64,000 nucleotides of DNA from Fonsecaea monophora (GCF_001642475.1 NW_019173950.1:186001-250000); one strand, 5' to 3'; counted from the stretch's first letter, positions 41,287 to 52,169 are shown. Notes: generated by a model not told the origin, from the letters alone. Numbers and translations are program-made.

Positions 41287-42163
41287 TCATGCCGGGGTTG
41301 CCGAGTGATCATCCAGGCCCGGGACATTTTCCGACGTGATGCTATCAATCTTTTTGTAAGGGGGCTTGATTGTCCAGATGAGATCGAATCTGTGTTAGTT
41401 CATCTCCGTCAACCAAAGTCCTTTTTTTACAGAACGATCGCTGAGTGACTAAGTGAACGGTGAATGAGGTACCTGTTCCCGGGATACTCGGGCACGTCGT
41501 CGACGCCGAGCGCCTTTGCGATCTTCTCCAGCGCGTCGTGTTCCCAGCAGATCAGGACGTTGCCCTCGCCGACGTACTTGCCCTTGCCTTTGGCGTAGTC
41601 GTGCACGGCCTCGGCAACCTTGTCGACGTGGTCCCGGTCAATCAGGGAGTTGAACGGCACGTTGTATTCCTGGAGAGATTCGACGAGCGGTTGTACGGTC
41701 AGGAATGGGCGGGTTTGTCTGTTGTCTGGTCGTGCCGGATGCGTTATCATTTTTTGCTGTGCACCCTGCACCTTGGCCTTGGCCTGAGCCTTGGAGAGAC
41801 CGAACAGAAGGCCCTCGAATTCCCCCCCTTCCTCCACACCTAGGGGAGGGGAGTGCGAGGCGCCCTCGACTACCAACGCTCCGAGGGCTGATGCACGGAT
41901 ATGGACATACCTGACTTGGGTCTCTGCGCGATCACGTACCCGATGTCATACTTGCTGCTCCGCCCAAACACCTGGACGAGACCCTCGGCGCGGTCGATTC
42001 CCTGCGCAGAGAGTCCCGGGCTGTCGTCCCCGTCGTCCTCCTTTGGGGGCTTCTCGCCGTGGCGGATCAGGTAGAGGGTTGGGGAGTCGTGAGGCTGAGT
42101 TGGTTAGCCTCTTTGTTAGACGGTGCGTGGATTTATCTGGTTGAAGGTAAGGTACCCTACCAT
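41287..42163 (-). CDS. Histidine phosphatase (phosphoglycerate-mutase superfamily)
   Basis: Four exons (42163-42161, 42094-41911, 41725-41473, 41389-41287) encode 180 aa. The first exon is just the ATG: the frame of SPTLYLIRHGEK is closed upstream by TAA, and an ATG directly followed by GTAGGG with an acceptor at 42095 restores it in phase 0. The catalytic LIRHGEK and the second-His motif NVLICWEHDALEKIAKALG mark the histidine phosphatase branch 1 fold. The final exon gives RFDLIWTIKPPY and a short tail. Fungal members of this size are uncharacterised phosphatases, probably cytosolic. The one-codon first exon is the least certain part; the other three exons are firm. Confidence 0.8.
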
Positions 42164-43248
42164 TTTCGTTCCGAGGGAATTGGAACTGTTAAGATGCGAT
42201 TGCTGAGATAAAGGGACAAAGTGTGGTTTCTTTGAATCCCAGGGGAAATCGAGCACGCGACAATAATCTCGGTTTATCTTATAAGTTGGTCCTCGTCCTG
42301 CGCCTGACAACCTCACCCTGTCTGTCTGGGAATAAACGTCTCCCGGTCAGCATCCTCGCACACGCCCCTGTTCATTGTTCATTGTTCACATGCTGCGGTG
42401 CGCTGCGGGGGTGGCTGGCTGACTGGCTGACTGACCGGCTGGCTAACCACATGCATGAATACGAGAAGGGAGCTGATACCACTTGACGGCGGACGCTGAC
42501 TTGTCCATCCATGCAGTGCTACCTCCGGCATGGTTCAGCTAACTAAACAGTATGACCCTTTTTTTCCCCTACCAAAGTGATTGGGTCCTGTACGGAGCAA
42601 TGATTCGCCTACTTACCTACCGAGCTCGTCACTCAAGACCGCATATTTGCTGACCACACGGGGCTGGGATCGGATAGCTCTACTCGTAGAGGCTAGATGG
42701 GTGTCGTGTCCTGGCCGGGGTGAATACTGGATCCCCCCAAACAGAATCGTGCTAATACAAATCAATGATTGGGTATGTAGGAGGGCTTGTTGATATTTCG
42801 GATACATTTTGGAGTCCTTTTTCCCCCCCTCTTTTTGACATGTGTCACTAGGTCAGTACTCGCGAGGCACGGGGGATACGTCTTGTGCAACATTAACTAC
42901 AAGGGCGGCAGCACGGTGTAACCCTTGCCGGAATCGTTGATCGAGATCGAGCGAGCGCTTTAGCAGCGTCGGTGATGGGGTTAGAAGAAGAAGAGCAGCA
43001 AAAATCAAATCATTTTCAATGAAGGTGAACATGTCCATTGTCAAGTTTGGTTTCTGCTCCTTCATCATCACCGGTGGTTGTGAGCTGGTAAAGCATACTC
43101 GGTATTATGGTATGGTCAATTGGTCGGAGAACATTCGCCGTGCATTTTTGGCGTATAGAAAGCATTTCGGACATGGACCCCGACTGAGAAGCTTCAACCC
43201 ATTATTGCATGCCTCGTATATCGACACCTGCCTTTTTGGGCATTTTGA
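42164..43248. other. Intergenic, about 1.1 kb
   Basis: Contains a GGCTGACT-type short tandem stretch near 42413-42446. No gene recognised. It includes the promoter of the histidine phosphatase and the 3' side of the alcohol dehydrogenase. Confidence 0.5.
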
Positions 43249-44701
43249 CTAGAGGTTGAAATCCACCACGCCTCTTCCAGCCGCTTCACCTCTTCTGATC
43301 CTCTCCACCGCCTCTGGGAGTCTGTCAATCGGATAGATTGTGTGGTCACCAGAGATCTTTCCAGCTGCGGCGTATTGAAGTGTCGTGGCGATGTCGGCTC
43401 TACTCCCCACCATTGAACCGCGCACGGTCAGTCCCTGAGTGATGAATTTGGTAGGTGGTGCTCCGATGGTAAGCTCTTTGTTGTGCGCTGTTCATGTCCC
43501 CTGTTTAGTCTTTTCTACTGTGAAAGGAGAGGAGAGAGGGGGAGTGCTAAAGGAGAGCTTCGAAATGGGGAGGAAGAGAGATGACTTACGGAGTCCGATA
43601 CACGATACCACAGCACCGACGCGTGTGCCCGCGTACGAGATGGCGGATGGATAGGAATTGCCCGCCGTGACAAACACTCCATGTGCTCCGATCCCGTCTG
43701 CGATCTGGACTGCCTCCGCCACCGGATCGTCAACGCGCTTGAAGTCGATAAAGGCCTTTGCACCCCGAGAGATGGCGAGCTTCTCTTTCTCATCTCCCGT
43801 GTCCACCACGATCGGTCGAAGCCCCATCGCCGCGGCTAGCTGCACGCCTTGAATGCCCACGCCGCCGCCTCCGCCGAGGAAGACGGCCCAATTGTTCGGC
43901 TTGAGTGTCGCGAGACGTAGGGCGCGATACATGGTTCCCGCAGAGCACATTATGGGGGCCGCTGCGTAGTCGTCCACGCCGTCGGGAATTCTCTGCGTGT
44001 AGTGCGCTGGGGACGTGACATAGCTGTGGAAATAGATCAGCAGGTCTCAAAGGCTACAGCGGGCTTCGAGAGCAGAAAGTACTGTTGATATGTCCTATAC
44101 AGTGAGAAATCAGCATTGAGACTGCGACGCAAGTTGCCTAGCAAGAACAAGGGGCACTAAAAACTTGCCCTGTTTTATGAAGACCACAGAGCTGCGATTT
44201 GCGGCAGTACGCCTCCTTGTCGTCCAGACAGAGGTCGCAGTCTCCACAGACGGACCATCGTGGCTTCATGCCCGCCCGATCACCGACCTTCCAGTTCTTG
44301 ACGTTGGAGCCGACTTTGACGACGACGCCGGCGCCCTCGTGGCCCGGAGATCGCACGCCGAACGCGGACATGGGCGGGCCCAGGTCGCCCATGGCGAAAT
44401 GGAGATCTGAGAAGCAGATGCCGGTCACGTTGAGTTTTATCAGGACTTCGTCGGCACCTAGAAGATGAGGATCCGTTTTAGAGCCACGGCGGACACCAGC
44501 AACAGGAATACCATCTCGCGATGAGGGGGAATATCAAATGCCCGTCTCACCTGGTTCTGGAACGGGCACCATCTGTACCTCGATGTGGAAATTAGGGCCT
44601 TCATTCACCACGACTCCCGCCTTGCACTCTTTGGGTATGTCAAAGGTAATCTCGTCCTTGCCGGCTGCGTCGTTGGCGTCGGGCCCCAATAAATACGACA
44701 T
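43249..44701 (-). CDS. Zinc-dependent alcohol dehydrogenase (MDR family)
   Basis: Five exons (44701-44551, 44457-44169, 44094-44083, 44023-43590, 43487-43249) encode 374 aa. Exon 2 ends at a GC donor (GCAAGT) and exon 3 is a 12-nt micro-exon; together they turn HKTG into HKTGTYQHYVTSP, exactly bridging the two conserved blocks. Catalytic zinc residues are in GICFSDLHF and PGHEGAG, and the structural-zinc Cys set in CGDCDLCLDDKEAYC. The cofactor motif is FLGGGGGVGIQGVQLA with the acidic VVDTGDE loop, suggesting NAD. These cytosolic enzymes interconvert alcohols and aldehydes or ketones; the physiological substrate is not deducible. The N-terminal 25 residues before the GVVVNEGP start of the fold are an extension. 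Confidence 0.88.
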
Positions 44702-46394
44702 GGTAGATGTTTAACAATTGACGACGGCGATGATGGATATCCCTTGGATTTGGCTTGTAGATATGGTTTACGAGTCACGATAGTTCATTTGGTGTCTCTC
44801 TCAGGTATGGCCAAGGCCGCCCTTGGAGGAGACTGAGATATAAAGATAAATACCCATGTCGAGTGCTGCTGCTGGAATTGGTTCTCCGAGGACGGGCATT
44901 CCAAGTGTTGGGTGGAGATGACACTTTTTCAGTGGGGAGTTGTGACCTACGACGTAGAGTGTTGGGATGAAATTGAATATGGCATGCTACCAGCTTGCAT
45001 ATTGTTTGCAAGGGAGGAGAGGGATTGATGTCGTGGATAGATTTATACGAGGTTGTCACACACCGAGACCCAGCACTGAAGCCTTGCTCTCATACATGTA
45101 CAGAACTTCATTTCCGCTCGCCTTGGCCAATAGTTCCCTCTCATCCTCGCACTTGACTATCACACTGGTCTTCCCCACTGCTTGAAGCGCCCAAGTTTCT
45201 GTGGGGATATCCTGGGGTCACGAAGCGTGCTTGGAACTGTAGGTGTCCTAGACCTGTTTTCGTGAGGCAGAGGCATACTTCCCTAGGCGGTTGTATCTAA
45301 GGCTGATGGGGGAACATAGACGCCCATTGCGGTAGACTGCTTACCGCAAGTAACTGCGTCGTAGCCGAGAAGACACACAATGAACATTTGGGTACCATTG
45401 TACAAGGCTGGTGTGTACTTTCGGATCCTAGCACTTTGCCCCGCCCCCGGGAATTGTGCCTCGGCTAGGAGGGAGTTTGGTGTATCTGAAGGTATCGATG
45501 CCCCGCACCACTCCAGGGACAGATTCTTCAATTGATCAATGCTTCCAGGTGCCAGCCCTGTGCGATTGGGGAATCAAGGTTCATCGTCTCCTGCTTGCTC
45601 GTAGGGTTTGGCTGTAGCTGGCCATTCTGGTTCGGAGGTCGGAGTGAGGAAGTTGTTCTCTTGTCTCCCTCGAGATTTTAGTTGTAGGGTGATATAACCA
45701 ATGATTGTTGCCACTGATGTCACCAACTGCGGAAGGTCCTGCGACGTGGATGTTTAGGCAGATCTCACTTGAATCGATCAAGTCAAATGGCGGTCGACTT
45801 AATCCCGACAAGTCAGTACCAGACTAGAGAGATCAATCCCACCAGGAAGCAGATCTCATACCAAGCTTTCGGGGCTTCCACACAAGCAAAATGCTTATCA
45901 TCCCACCGTGACCCGCCGATCCAGCCACTCTAGCCTCTGGCCCGGAACCATCCTACCTACAATGGCGACTCCATCTCACGCCCTAAACCCACGACCCCAT
46001 GTCCATGAACCCATTGCCGAATGTTACCTTGCCCATTCAGGGCTGTCAACCCGGAAGGATCACCCAGATATCCTCTCCCCTCCAATGACAGAAGCCGGTG
46101 CTATCTTCAGAGTTTTCCAACCGTCGAATCGAAGGGATTCTGGAACTGATATACCAAGGGATTAGCAGGAATGGGCAGGCGGATGCGGCCACAAACACCC
46201 CGCCTAAAGAGCCCACCAACGTGGCATTGGTGACACGAGCAGCGGCATGACAAGATAAATACGACTGCAGGGCGCCACCTCCATGGGACTCTCTCTCACC
46301 CCGCGCAATCTCACGCGACACCTCGGCCGCCGTGGTTGTCTTCCTCGCCTTCCTTCATCGCCATCTTCAAGACACCACACAGGTCCAGCACAAA
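44702..46394. other. Divergent region of 1.7 kb without a confident gene
   Basis: Between the alcohol dehydrogenase and the Fcy2-type permease. Several short open frames exist on both strands, none with a recognisable motif or plausible splicing. Presumed promoters plus spacer. Confidence 0.5.
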
Positions 46395-47990
46395 ATGACG
46401 ATTGACGAGGAGAAAGGCTTCCCGCCTACAACGGCGATGATGACCTCCAAAGCCTTTGACGGTGAAAAGGGCTTCGAGACCCTTTCTGGCCCGTCCTCGG
46501 AGGATTCTCCTCAGCTATACAACAATACCCCAGTCCACCAAGACAATGGTATCCTCTCCAAGCTGCGCCGGCTGGAAGCTCGCATGGACGAGAAACTGGG
46601 AGTCGAAAGCGAGGCCATCGATCGTAAACGACCCGAAGACAAGAAGCCCGTGCCCTGGCATGAGCAGCTCACCATGGCTCTTCTCTGGGCCAGTGGCACC
46701 ATGAACACGTCTTGCTTCGCCACCGGGTTCTTGGGTTGGGAGTTTGGCTTGAGTCTCAAACAATCTATCCCCATCTACATCTTATCGTCCATCCTGGGAG
46801 GGGCTGTGACTGGCTACTGCGCGACATTCGGCGCCGCGACGGGCCTGAGACAGATCTCCGTCTCGCGGTATAGCTTCGGATGGTACCCGAACAAGATCAT
46901 CGCGGCCCTCAATACCGTTCAACAAATCGGCTGGGCTGCCGTGTCGTGCATCACGGGTGGATTGGCTCTCAACGCCGTGGCCGACGGGCATGTCTCCCTT
47001 GCCGTGGGAATCGTCATTTTGGCCATTGTGGCGCTCGCCATCTCCTTTGTCGGCCTCAATGCCATTTTAGTGTATGAGCGCTACGCCTGGCTCATCTTCT
47101 TCGTCATCTTCATGATCATCTTCGGGGAGACGGGCAAACACGCCGACAACACGACCCCGTCGTCCCTGCACGGCGCTACCCTGTCGGGCACCGCCCTCTC
47201 ACTTGTCGCTATCGTCTATGGCTCCTCGGCTTCGTGGTGTACCATGGCGTCCGACTACTATGTGCACTACCCAGCCACCGTGTCGCGGGTCAAGGTCTTC
47301 TTGATGACCATGTTTGGCATCAGCATTCCGACGTCGATCGGCATGGTCGCGGGCTCCGTGGTGGCGTCGGCGCTCAACAACAAACCCACCTGGCAGGACG
47401 CGTACGAGAACCAGGGACTTGGCTTCTTGATCCAGGACATGCTGCATCCGCGCGGCTTCGCCAAGTTCCTGCTCGTGCTCCTCGTGCTGTCGGGGATCAA
47501 CACCAACGTCATCTCCATCTACTCAGCGGCTATTTCGTGCCAACAGTTTGCTCGGCCCCTTGCCCGGATTCCCCGCTTCATCTGGACGTTTCTGTGCTTC
47601 GCCGCCATCCTGGGCCTCGCCCTCGGCGGCCGTGAGAAACTTAATACGTACCTGGTCAACTTCCTCTCTCTTCTCGGTTACTGGTGCACCTCGTACTTTG
47701 TCATCCTCTTCTCCGAGCACGTCTTCTTCCGCCGCCGCAACTTTGCAAACTACGACCTCGACGCCTGGAACGACCCAGCCAGACTGCCCCACGGCATCGC
47801 CGCGTTCGCTGCATTCGGCCTCGGCGTCGTCGCCTGGTGCATGGGTATGGTCGAGACCTGGTACACGGGCCCTCTGGGCAAATTGATTGGTGATTTCGGC
47901 GGCGACGTAGCCAATGAGTTTGCCTTTGTCGTCACCGCCGTCGTCTATACCCCTGCGAGGTATCTGGAGCTCAAGTACTTTGGACGATAG
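46395..47990 (+). CDS. fcy2: Purine-cytosine permease (NCS1, Fcy2-like)
   Basis: Single exon, 531 aa from ATG at 46395 (MTIDEEKGFPP). About 100 hydrophilic N-terminal residues precede 12 hydrophobic segments. Family blocks include LLWASGTMNTSCFATGFLG, the ISVSRYSFGWYPNK motif, NTVQQIGWAAVSC, a YGSSASWCTMASDYYVHYP segment and GINTNVISIYSAAISCQ, all typical of fungal Fcy-type NCS1 transporters. These import cytosine, adenine, guanine or hypoxanthine with protons at the plasma membrane. The specificity within that set is uncertain. The stop codon lies only 9 bp before the remnant of a short-chain dehydrogenase gene. Confidence 0.92.
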   Translation: MTIDEEKGFPPTTAMMTSKAFDGEKGFETLSGPSSEDSPQLYNNTPVHQDNGILSKLRRLEARMDEKLGVESEAIDRKRPEDKKPVPWHEQLTMALLWASGTMNTSCFATGFLGWEFGLSLKQSIPIYILSSILGGAVTGYCATFGAATGLRQISVSRYSFGWYPNKIIAALNTVQQIGWAAVSCITGGLALNAVADGHVSLAVGIVILAIVALAISFVGLNAILVYERYAWLIFFVIFMIIFGETGKHADNTTPSSLHGATLSGTALSLVAIVYGSSASWCTMASDYYVHYPATVSRVKVFLMTMFGISIPTSIGMVAGSVVASALNNKPTWQDAYENQGLGFLIQDMLHPRGFAKFLLVLLVLSGINTNVISIYSAAISCQQFARPLARIPRFIWTFLCFAAILGLALGGREKLNTYLVNFLSLLGYWCTSYFVILFSEHVFFRRRNFANYDLDAWNDPARLPHGIAAFAAFGLGVVAWCMGMVETWYTGPLGKLIGDFGGDVANEFAFVVTAVVYTPARYLELKYFGR

Positions 47991-47999
47991 ATATTTGTA

Positions 48000-48772
48000 T
48001 GTTCTTAAATGCAATCAGAGCACTCAATGTGGACTACGTTAGCATTCTCATGAATAAAGCTGGTAAGAGCCAAACCCGGCCTATACCGATGCAAAAGTTT
48101 GAAGACTTCTGGGGATTGGTGGAGGTTAATCTCAAAGCTGTTCGACCCCCGCCCCTTTGTGTCTACAAACATCCTGCAGGGGGGACTCTTGAACTCTCAA
48201 CCGTTGATCTGTGCGTGGCAAGTCCTTCCAGGCACGTGTGCTCGCAAGAGCGGTGTCGTTATATCCATCGCATCTCGAGCAGCGACTGTGGACGTTCCCT
48301 TTGGGATAGGGTATGCTGCCGACAAGACTGGTCTTGTTCGCGCCATCGCTAGCTTACAAGCGGAGCTGGAAATTGACGGCCTGGGCGAGGTTGTCCACAC
48401 CTACGCTCTGCATCCTGGTGGCGTCAAAACCACCATGGGGGGATGTAAGACCTTCCGAACCCTGCACATAGAAGGACGTATCTTTGACAGACGACTTCTC
48501 CAGCTAACAGCGACCCGGATGTTGTGGCCAAGTATCCCCGACTTGACAGATCTCGACCGGCCTTTCAAGCCCTCTTCAAGGACAAACCGGAACTTTGCGC
48601 TCACACATGCGCATACATCTCCACGGGTAAAGCCAAAGATCTTCGCGGCCTATACATTGACTGTCGACAAGACCTTGGCCGCTTGCTCGAGGCCGGGCGA
48701 GAGTCGCTGCTCAAGAATGATCTTTACTGCCTCAAGGTCGGCTTCCTAGATGGATACTCGAACGAACCGTAA
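48000..48772 (+). pseudogene. 5'-truncated short-chain dehydrogenase (SDR) remnant
   Basis: SDR-like segments occur in order but in changing frames: ALNVDYVSILMNKAG (an altered NNAG motif), FEDFWGLVEVNLKA, then SGVVISIASRAA with GYAADKTGLVRAIASL (the YxxxK active site) and HPGGVKTTMGG, then DVVAKYPRLDRS to a stop at 48772. The last change of frame can be removed by a good GTAAGA...CAG intron near 48444-48503, but the join near 48143-48190 is poor. The N-terminal third, with the glycine-rich NAD-binding motif, is absent: the homology begins right after the permease stop. I read this as a gene that lost its 5' part; a mis-spliced or partly functional product cannot be excluded. Confidence 0.62.
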
Positions 48773-49162
48773 TCGATATGACGGCGGATCGTTCAGGTCA
48801 GTAAAAGTGCTCTTGTCAACATGTCGGGCGACATGTCGATCAGAGAATGCTTAGTACTGCCGCTCAATAATCCCCTAAGACCTGTTCGCACGAGCTACCC
48901 TCTGTCGTAGTGGTTGAATAAGAATGAGGAAGAGTCCATAACTTTAAGTAGAACAAAAAAGGATGGTGGTGTTGATATATTAGGCTAGTCCAAACCCGGC
49001 CTATATCACCACGTGACAACCGTTCCCTTTCTATTCATTCTTACAGAATAGATTCGCCATCTCAAATGCCATCTCAAATGTTACATACAATTAGAACAAT
49101 CCAATCCCGCCCTGCTAATGCGCCTTTGTCGTCGTTACAGGGCTGACCAGTACCCTTCTGCC
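48773..49162. other. Convergent intergenic region
   Basis: About 0.4 kb, nothing recognised. Confidence 0.5.
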
Positions 49163-50239
49163 TTACGCGGGCCAAACTCCATGCGCCCACGCCTTCGCCT
49201 CCGAAATCAGACTGTCGGCGAGCCCTGAGCCCGCTGCCCAGGTGACCATTTTGGTGAACCCCACGGTCGACCAGTAGCTGAAAGGCGTGCCCTTTGGGAT
49301 GAAAGCAAGGTCACCAAAGATCAACTGTGCTTCCTCACCACCAATCTGAAGGTGGAGTTGACCTTCTGTGACTTGGAATGCCTGGTCAACGGCGAATTGG
49401 AGGCGAGACTGCTTCTTGTGGGGCTTGATGGCTATACTGGCGACGCTGAGCTTGTTACCGGTCTGCTTGCCAGATGCGAGTTGAGCGATAACCTGGCCTG
49501 AACTCCGATGAAGGTATTTGGGCCCGCGGTTGCTGGAGATGAAGTAGGCTTGCGTGGGATCCTCTGGCAAAGATTGTTCGGCGTTATGCCAGGTGTCCAA
49601 GCCATCTGCTGTAGTTCCATTTGTCCAATCGAGGTTGATGGTATTCAGAGGTTCGGGGACAATGTTATACTGAGGCATCAGCCCCAGAACTTTGGTCACG
49701 TTGAGCTGCGAGGCATCTTGGGGGTCAAACGGGGCGCGTGAGTTATAAGGATTACCGGCGGCGGCGAAGAACTGGTCAATTCCCCCGGGAGCCATTCCCA
49801 GCGTGAGTTGGAAGTCGAGATCATTGGGACGATATGTATGGTTGTTACCCGGGGCCAGGAACACGAAATCATTGGCACGCAGCTCACGGCCGGTGTCAGT
49901 ATTATGAAAGACCTGTACACTCCCCTTGAGGGTGTAAAAAGCTTCAATCTCTTTGTGATAATGGATGAGGTTGAGAGGGGCTGGGCCTGAGTTGACGCCA
50001 ACAAGTGAAAATGCACCCGACGATGTGGTGTTTGGGACCAGAGTTCGGATAATTAAGCCCCCGAAATCCACGGCGTGGCCCTGCAGATTCGGCAGCACGT
50101 ACGGCTGAGGCGTTCTGGGCGCTGCGTCCACCAATAAGCCACGGGACGAGGGTGTGGGTGTGGGTGTCGCAGTCGCCGCTGCGGAGTTCAAGATCGCGCC
50201 AAGAGAGGTAGCCAGTTGAAGAGAAGGTGTCGCCAGCAT
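49163..50239 (-). CDS. Quercetin 2,3-dioxygenase-like bicupin, probably secreted
   Basis: Single exon, 358 aa from the ATG at 50239, chosen because it gives a moderately hydrophobic signal-like N-terminus (MLATPSLQLATSLGAIL) followed by a Thr/Pro linker. The N-terminal cupin has the metal motif HYHKEIEAFYTLKG (H93, H95, E99) and the later His in GNNHTYRPND. A second cupin-like half contains QAFQVTEGQLHLQIGGE and GDLAFIPKGTPFSYW, but lacks the metal histidines. This layout matches fungal copper quercetinases, which cleave flavonols with O2 and release CO, and related pirin/cupin enzymes. The HxH-to-Glu spacing (three residues) is one shorter than I recall for the characterised Aspergillus enzyme, so substrate is uncertain. 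An ATG 31 codons upstream is an alternative. Confidence 0.8.
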   Translation of the reverse strand: MLATPSLQLATSLGAILNSAAATATPTPTPSSRGLLVDAAPRTPQPYVLPNLQGHAVDFGGLIIRTLVPNTTSSGAFSLVGVNSGPAPLNLIHYHKEIEAFYTLKGSVQVFHNTDTGRELRANDFVFLAPGNNHTYRPNDLDFQLTLGMAPGGIDQFFAAAGNPYNSRAPFDPQDASQLNVTKVLGLMPQYNIVPEPLNTINLDWTNGTTADGLDTWHNAEQSLPEDPTQAYFISSNRGPKYLHRSSGQVIAQLASGKQTGNKLSVASIAIKPHKKQSRLQFAVDQAFQVTEGQLHLQIGGEEAQLIFGDLAFIPKGTPFSYWSTVGFTKMVTWAAGSGLADSLISEAKAWAHGVWPA

Positions 50240-51106
50240 CTTGTTTGTTTGTAAATCAGAGGTTTGTGTGGGAGATAAGATCAAGCCGTGGAGGATGGCC
50301 TGGAGGAAGCTTGTAGGAAACATGGCGATCAAAGGTCAAGAGGAGAGAGGCACAAACTGCCAGACACGGAAGTGTTTGAGCGCGACTTGCTTGGGGGGCT
50401 ACGCGGGAAACAAACAAACACAATATATAAATGGCATAGGACTGCATCGGCCTGTGATATTCACTGTCAGCTGTTCAATTCTCTGGTTAGCAACTAGTAT
50501 GCTGAGGGTGGGGAGTGGGATTCAACCCCTGGGCCTAAACCTCGTCGACGAGACACGGTTGGAAGGAGAGTGTAGGAGAGTGGCGAGCATGTCAGTTGAC
50601 CGGGTATCGTGCCTCACAGGTATTTCTAGTACCCTTCGAGTGTGCATCGCATCTACCAGCAGGGTATATGAATAGAAAAAGATGAGTTGAGCATTATTTG
50701 GCAATGGTATGTTGGTGCATTGTAAACCTTAGTTGGAAGAGAATGAAGAGAGTAATTGACGACAATTGTTGAGCCCTTCTGGTTCACTGTTCATATGGAT
50801 ATCTATCCACGGTATCTATGGTGCAAGTACGAGGTACTATTAAATATGCGCTCCTAATAAACGCTGAGATGAGGGACAGTTAGCCCTTAACAGAGGCTGT
50901 GTACCTGTAAACCTACAGCTGAACGCCGAGATGCGTTCTCGTAATCTCGCATACAAGGGCAATGTCCGACACTACTAGGTAGTTAGCGTATCTGCCATTC
51001 CACACTTTATTGCTTCATTAATACCAAGGTATATAGATTATACATTCAATATTTCTCTCAACAAATGCGGTCGGTTTACCATCGCACTTGTTTACGGTGA
51101 TTAACA
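50240..51106. other. Intergenic, about 0.87 kb
   Basis: Promoter side of the quercetinase-like gene, then A/T-rich spacer before the tRNA. No gene recognised. Confidence 0.5.
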
Positions 51107-51194
51107 GCGCAATTGGTCTAGTGGTATGATTCTCGCTTAGGGACTACCCTGAGTTAAATGCGAGAGGCCCCAGGTTCGAACCCTGGATTGCGCC
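51107..51194 (+). tRNA. tRNA-Pro (anticodon AGG) with 16-nt intron
   Basis: Acceptor arms GCGCAAT (51107-51113) and ATTGCGC (51187-51193) pair perfectly. The D arm carries an A-box-like GGTCTAGTGGTATGA, the anticodon stem is CTCGC/GCGAG with loop TTAGGGT, and the T arm is CCAGG-TTCGAAC-CCTGG (B box). The anticodon AGG is at 51139-51141. An intron at 51143-51158, one base after the anticodon, contains ACCCT, which can pair with the anticodon region as is usual for tRNA introns. Mature length is about 72 nt before CCA addition. Confidence 0.95.
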
Positions 51195-51199
51195 GTTCA

Positions 51200-51219
51200 T
51201 TTTTGGTTTTTTTTTTTTT
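51200..51219 (+). terminator. RNA polymerase III terminator T-runs
   Basis: T5 at 51200-51204 and T13 at 51207-51219, beginning 6 nt after the tRNA end, as expected for Pol III termination. Confidence 0.85.
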
Positions 51220-51756
51220 CTCTTTTTTTGAGAGGGAGAGAGAGATGGTGGGTGCTTTTTTTTAAAAGTGGCACGGCCCAGTCGCACGTGAGGTCGGAGC
51301 AGTTTTTACCCTTCTTGGAGTGCCAAGAACCAGTGGACGGAGACCAGCTGCGCTGCTTGTGTCATTTGAATTTCCCCAGAATTTCTACGGCGTCGGTTTC
51401 GGAAAAGTGTCCACAACCAATTCGTTACCAAGTCGCAGCCACCTTCTACACCACCCAGTTTCCTTTTCCACGAGTTCCGCAACTTCAATTGGATCCTTCT
51501 CTCACTTCGACCTCCTTTATCCTTGAATATCTCTTCTTCTCGCGCCTGTGGTGGGTAGGAACGCACCGGCTCCTCACATTTTCCTCCCTAACCCCCTGGA
51601 GGTATCATACGCCGCACAACTATGGTATGAAGATCTGCTTGCCCTTCTTCATGGACTGAGGTCAAACCTCGTGCAGCGATCTGCTCTGCACAGCCTGCAT
51701 ATCGCAACGCGAATGACTGACGAAAGTTTCAGGCTTCAGCAAGACCAGCATCTCCC
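51220..51756. other. Intergenic, promoter of Sec61 beta gene
   Basis: About 0.54 kb starting with a pyrimidine/purine-rich stretch; no gene recognised. Confidence 0.5.
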
Positions 51757-52169
51757 ATGACCTCCGGCCCTGAGTCTGGTCCCGAGTCCACCACATCCGC
51801 ACAGAAAGCCAGCGGATCCTCTTCTATCGCGCGCGCCGGCTCCCCTCCAGGCGGCCCTCGATCTGCGATCCGTCGTCGTGCAGCTGCCGATCACAAGGAA
51901 TCAGTCAAGAATGCCAGACCAACCTCGACACGTGCCGCAGGCGCGGGTGGTTCCTCAGGGACAATGCTGAGATTATATACCGACGAGAGCCCCGGGTTGA
52001 AGGTTGATCCTATGGTGGTCATGTTCTTGAGCTTGGGCTTTATTTTCAGTGTCGTGGCGTTGCACCGTAAGTCGCTTCAACACCTCTGGACTCACTTCCC
52101 TGCGAGAAAACTCAATGCTAATTGTGTCTACCTACAGTCATTGCCAAGGTCACAAAGCGATTCTCATAA
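51757..52169 (+). CDS. sbh1: Protein translocon subunit Sec61 beta (Sbh1)
   Basis: Two exons (51757-52066, 52138-52169) encode 113 aa. The N-terminal half is Ser/Gly/Ala-rich and disordered, with a basic RSAIRRRAA patch. It is followed by TMLRLYTDESPGLKVDPMVVM, the conserved cytosolic lead-in, and one C-terminal membrane anchor; the second exon of only 32 nt supplies the terminal LIAKVTKRFS. This tail-anchored subunit belongs to the trimeric Sec61/Ssh1 translocon of the endoplasmic reticulum and contacts the exocyst and signal-recognition-particle receptor. Length and motif order match fungal homologues. Confidence 0.93.

Noticed and set aside
41705..42144. Plus-strand open frames across the histidine phosphatase gene
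   Set aside because: Shadows of the minus-strand exons; the RHG and second-His motifs are on the minus strand.
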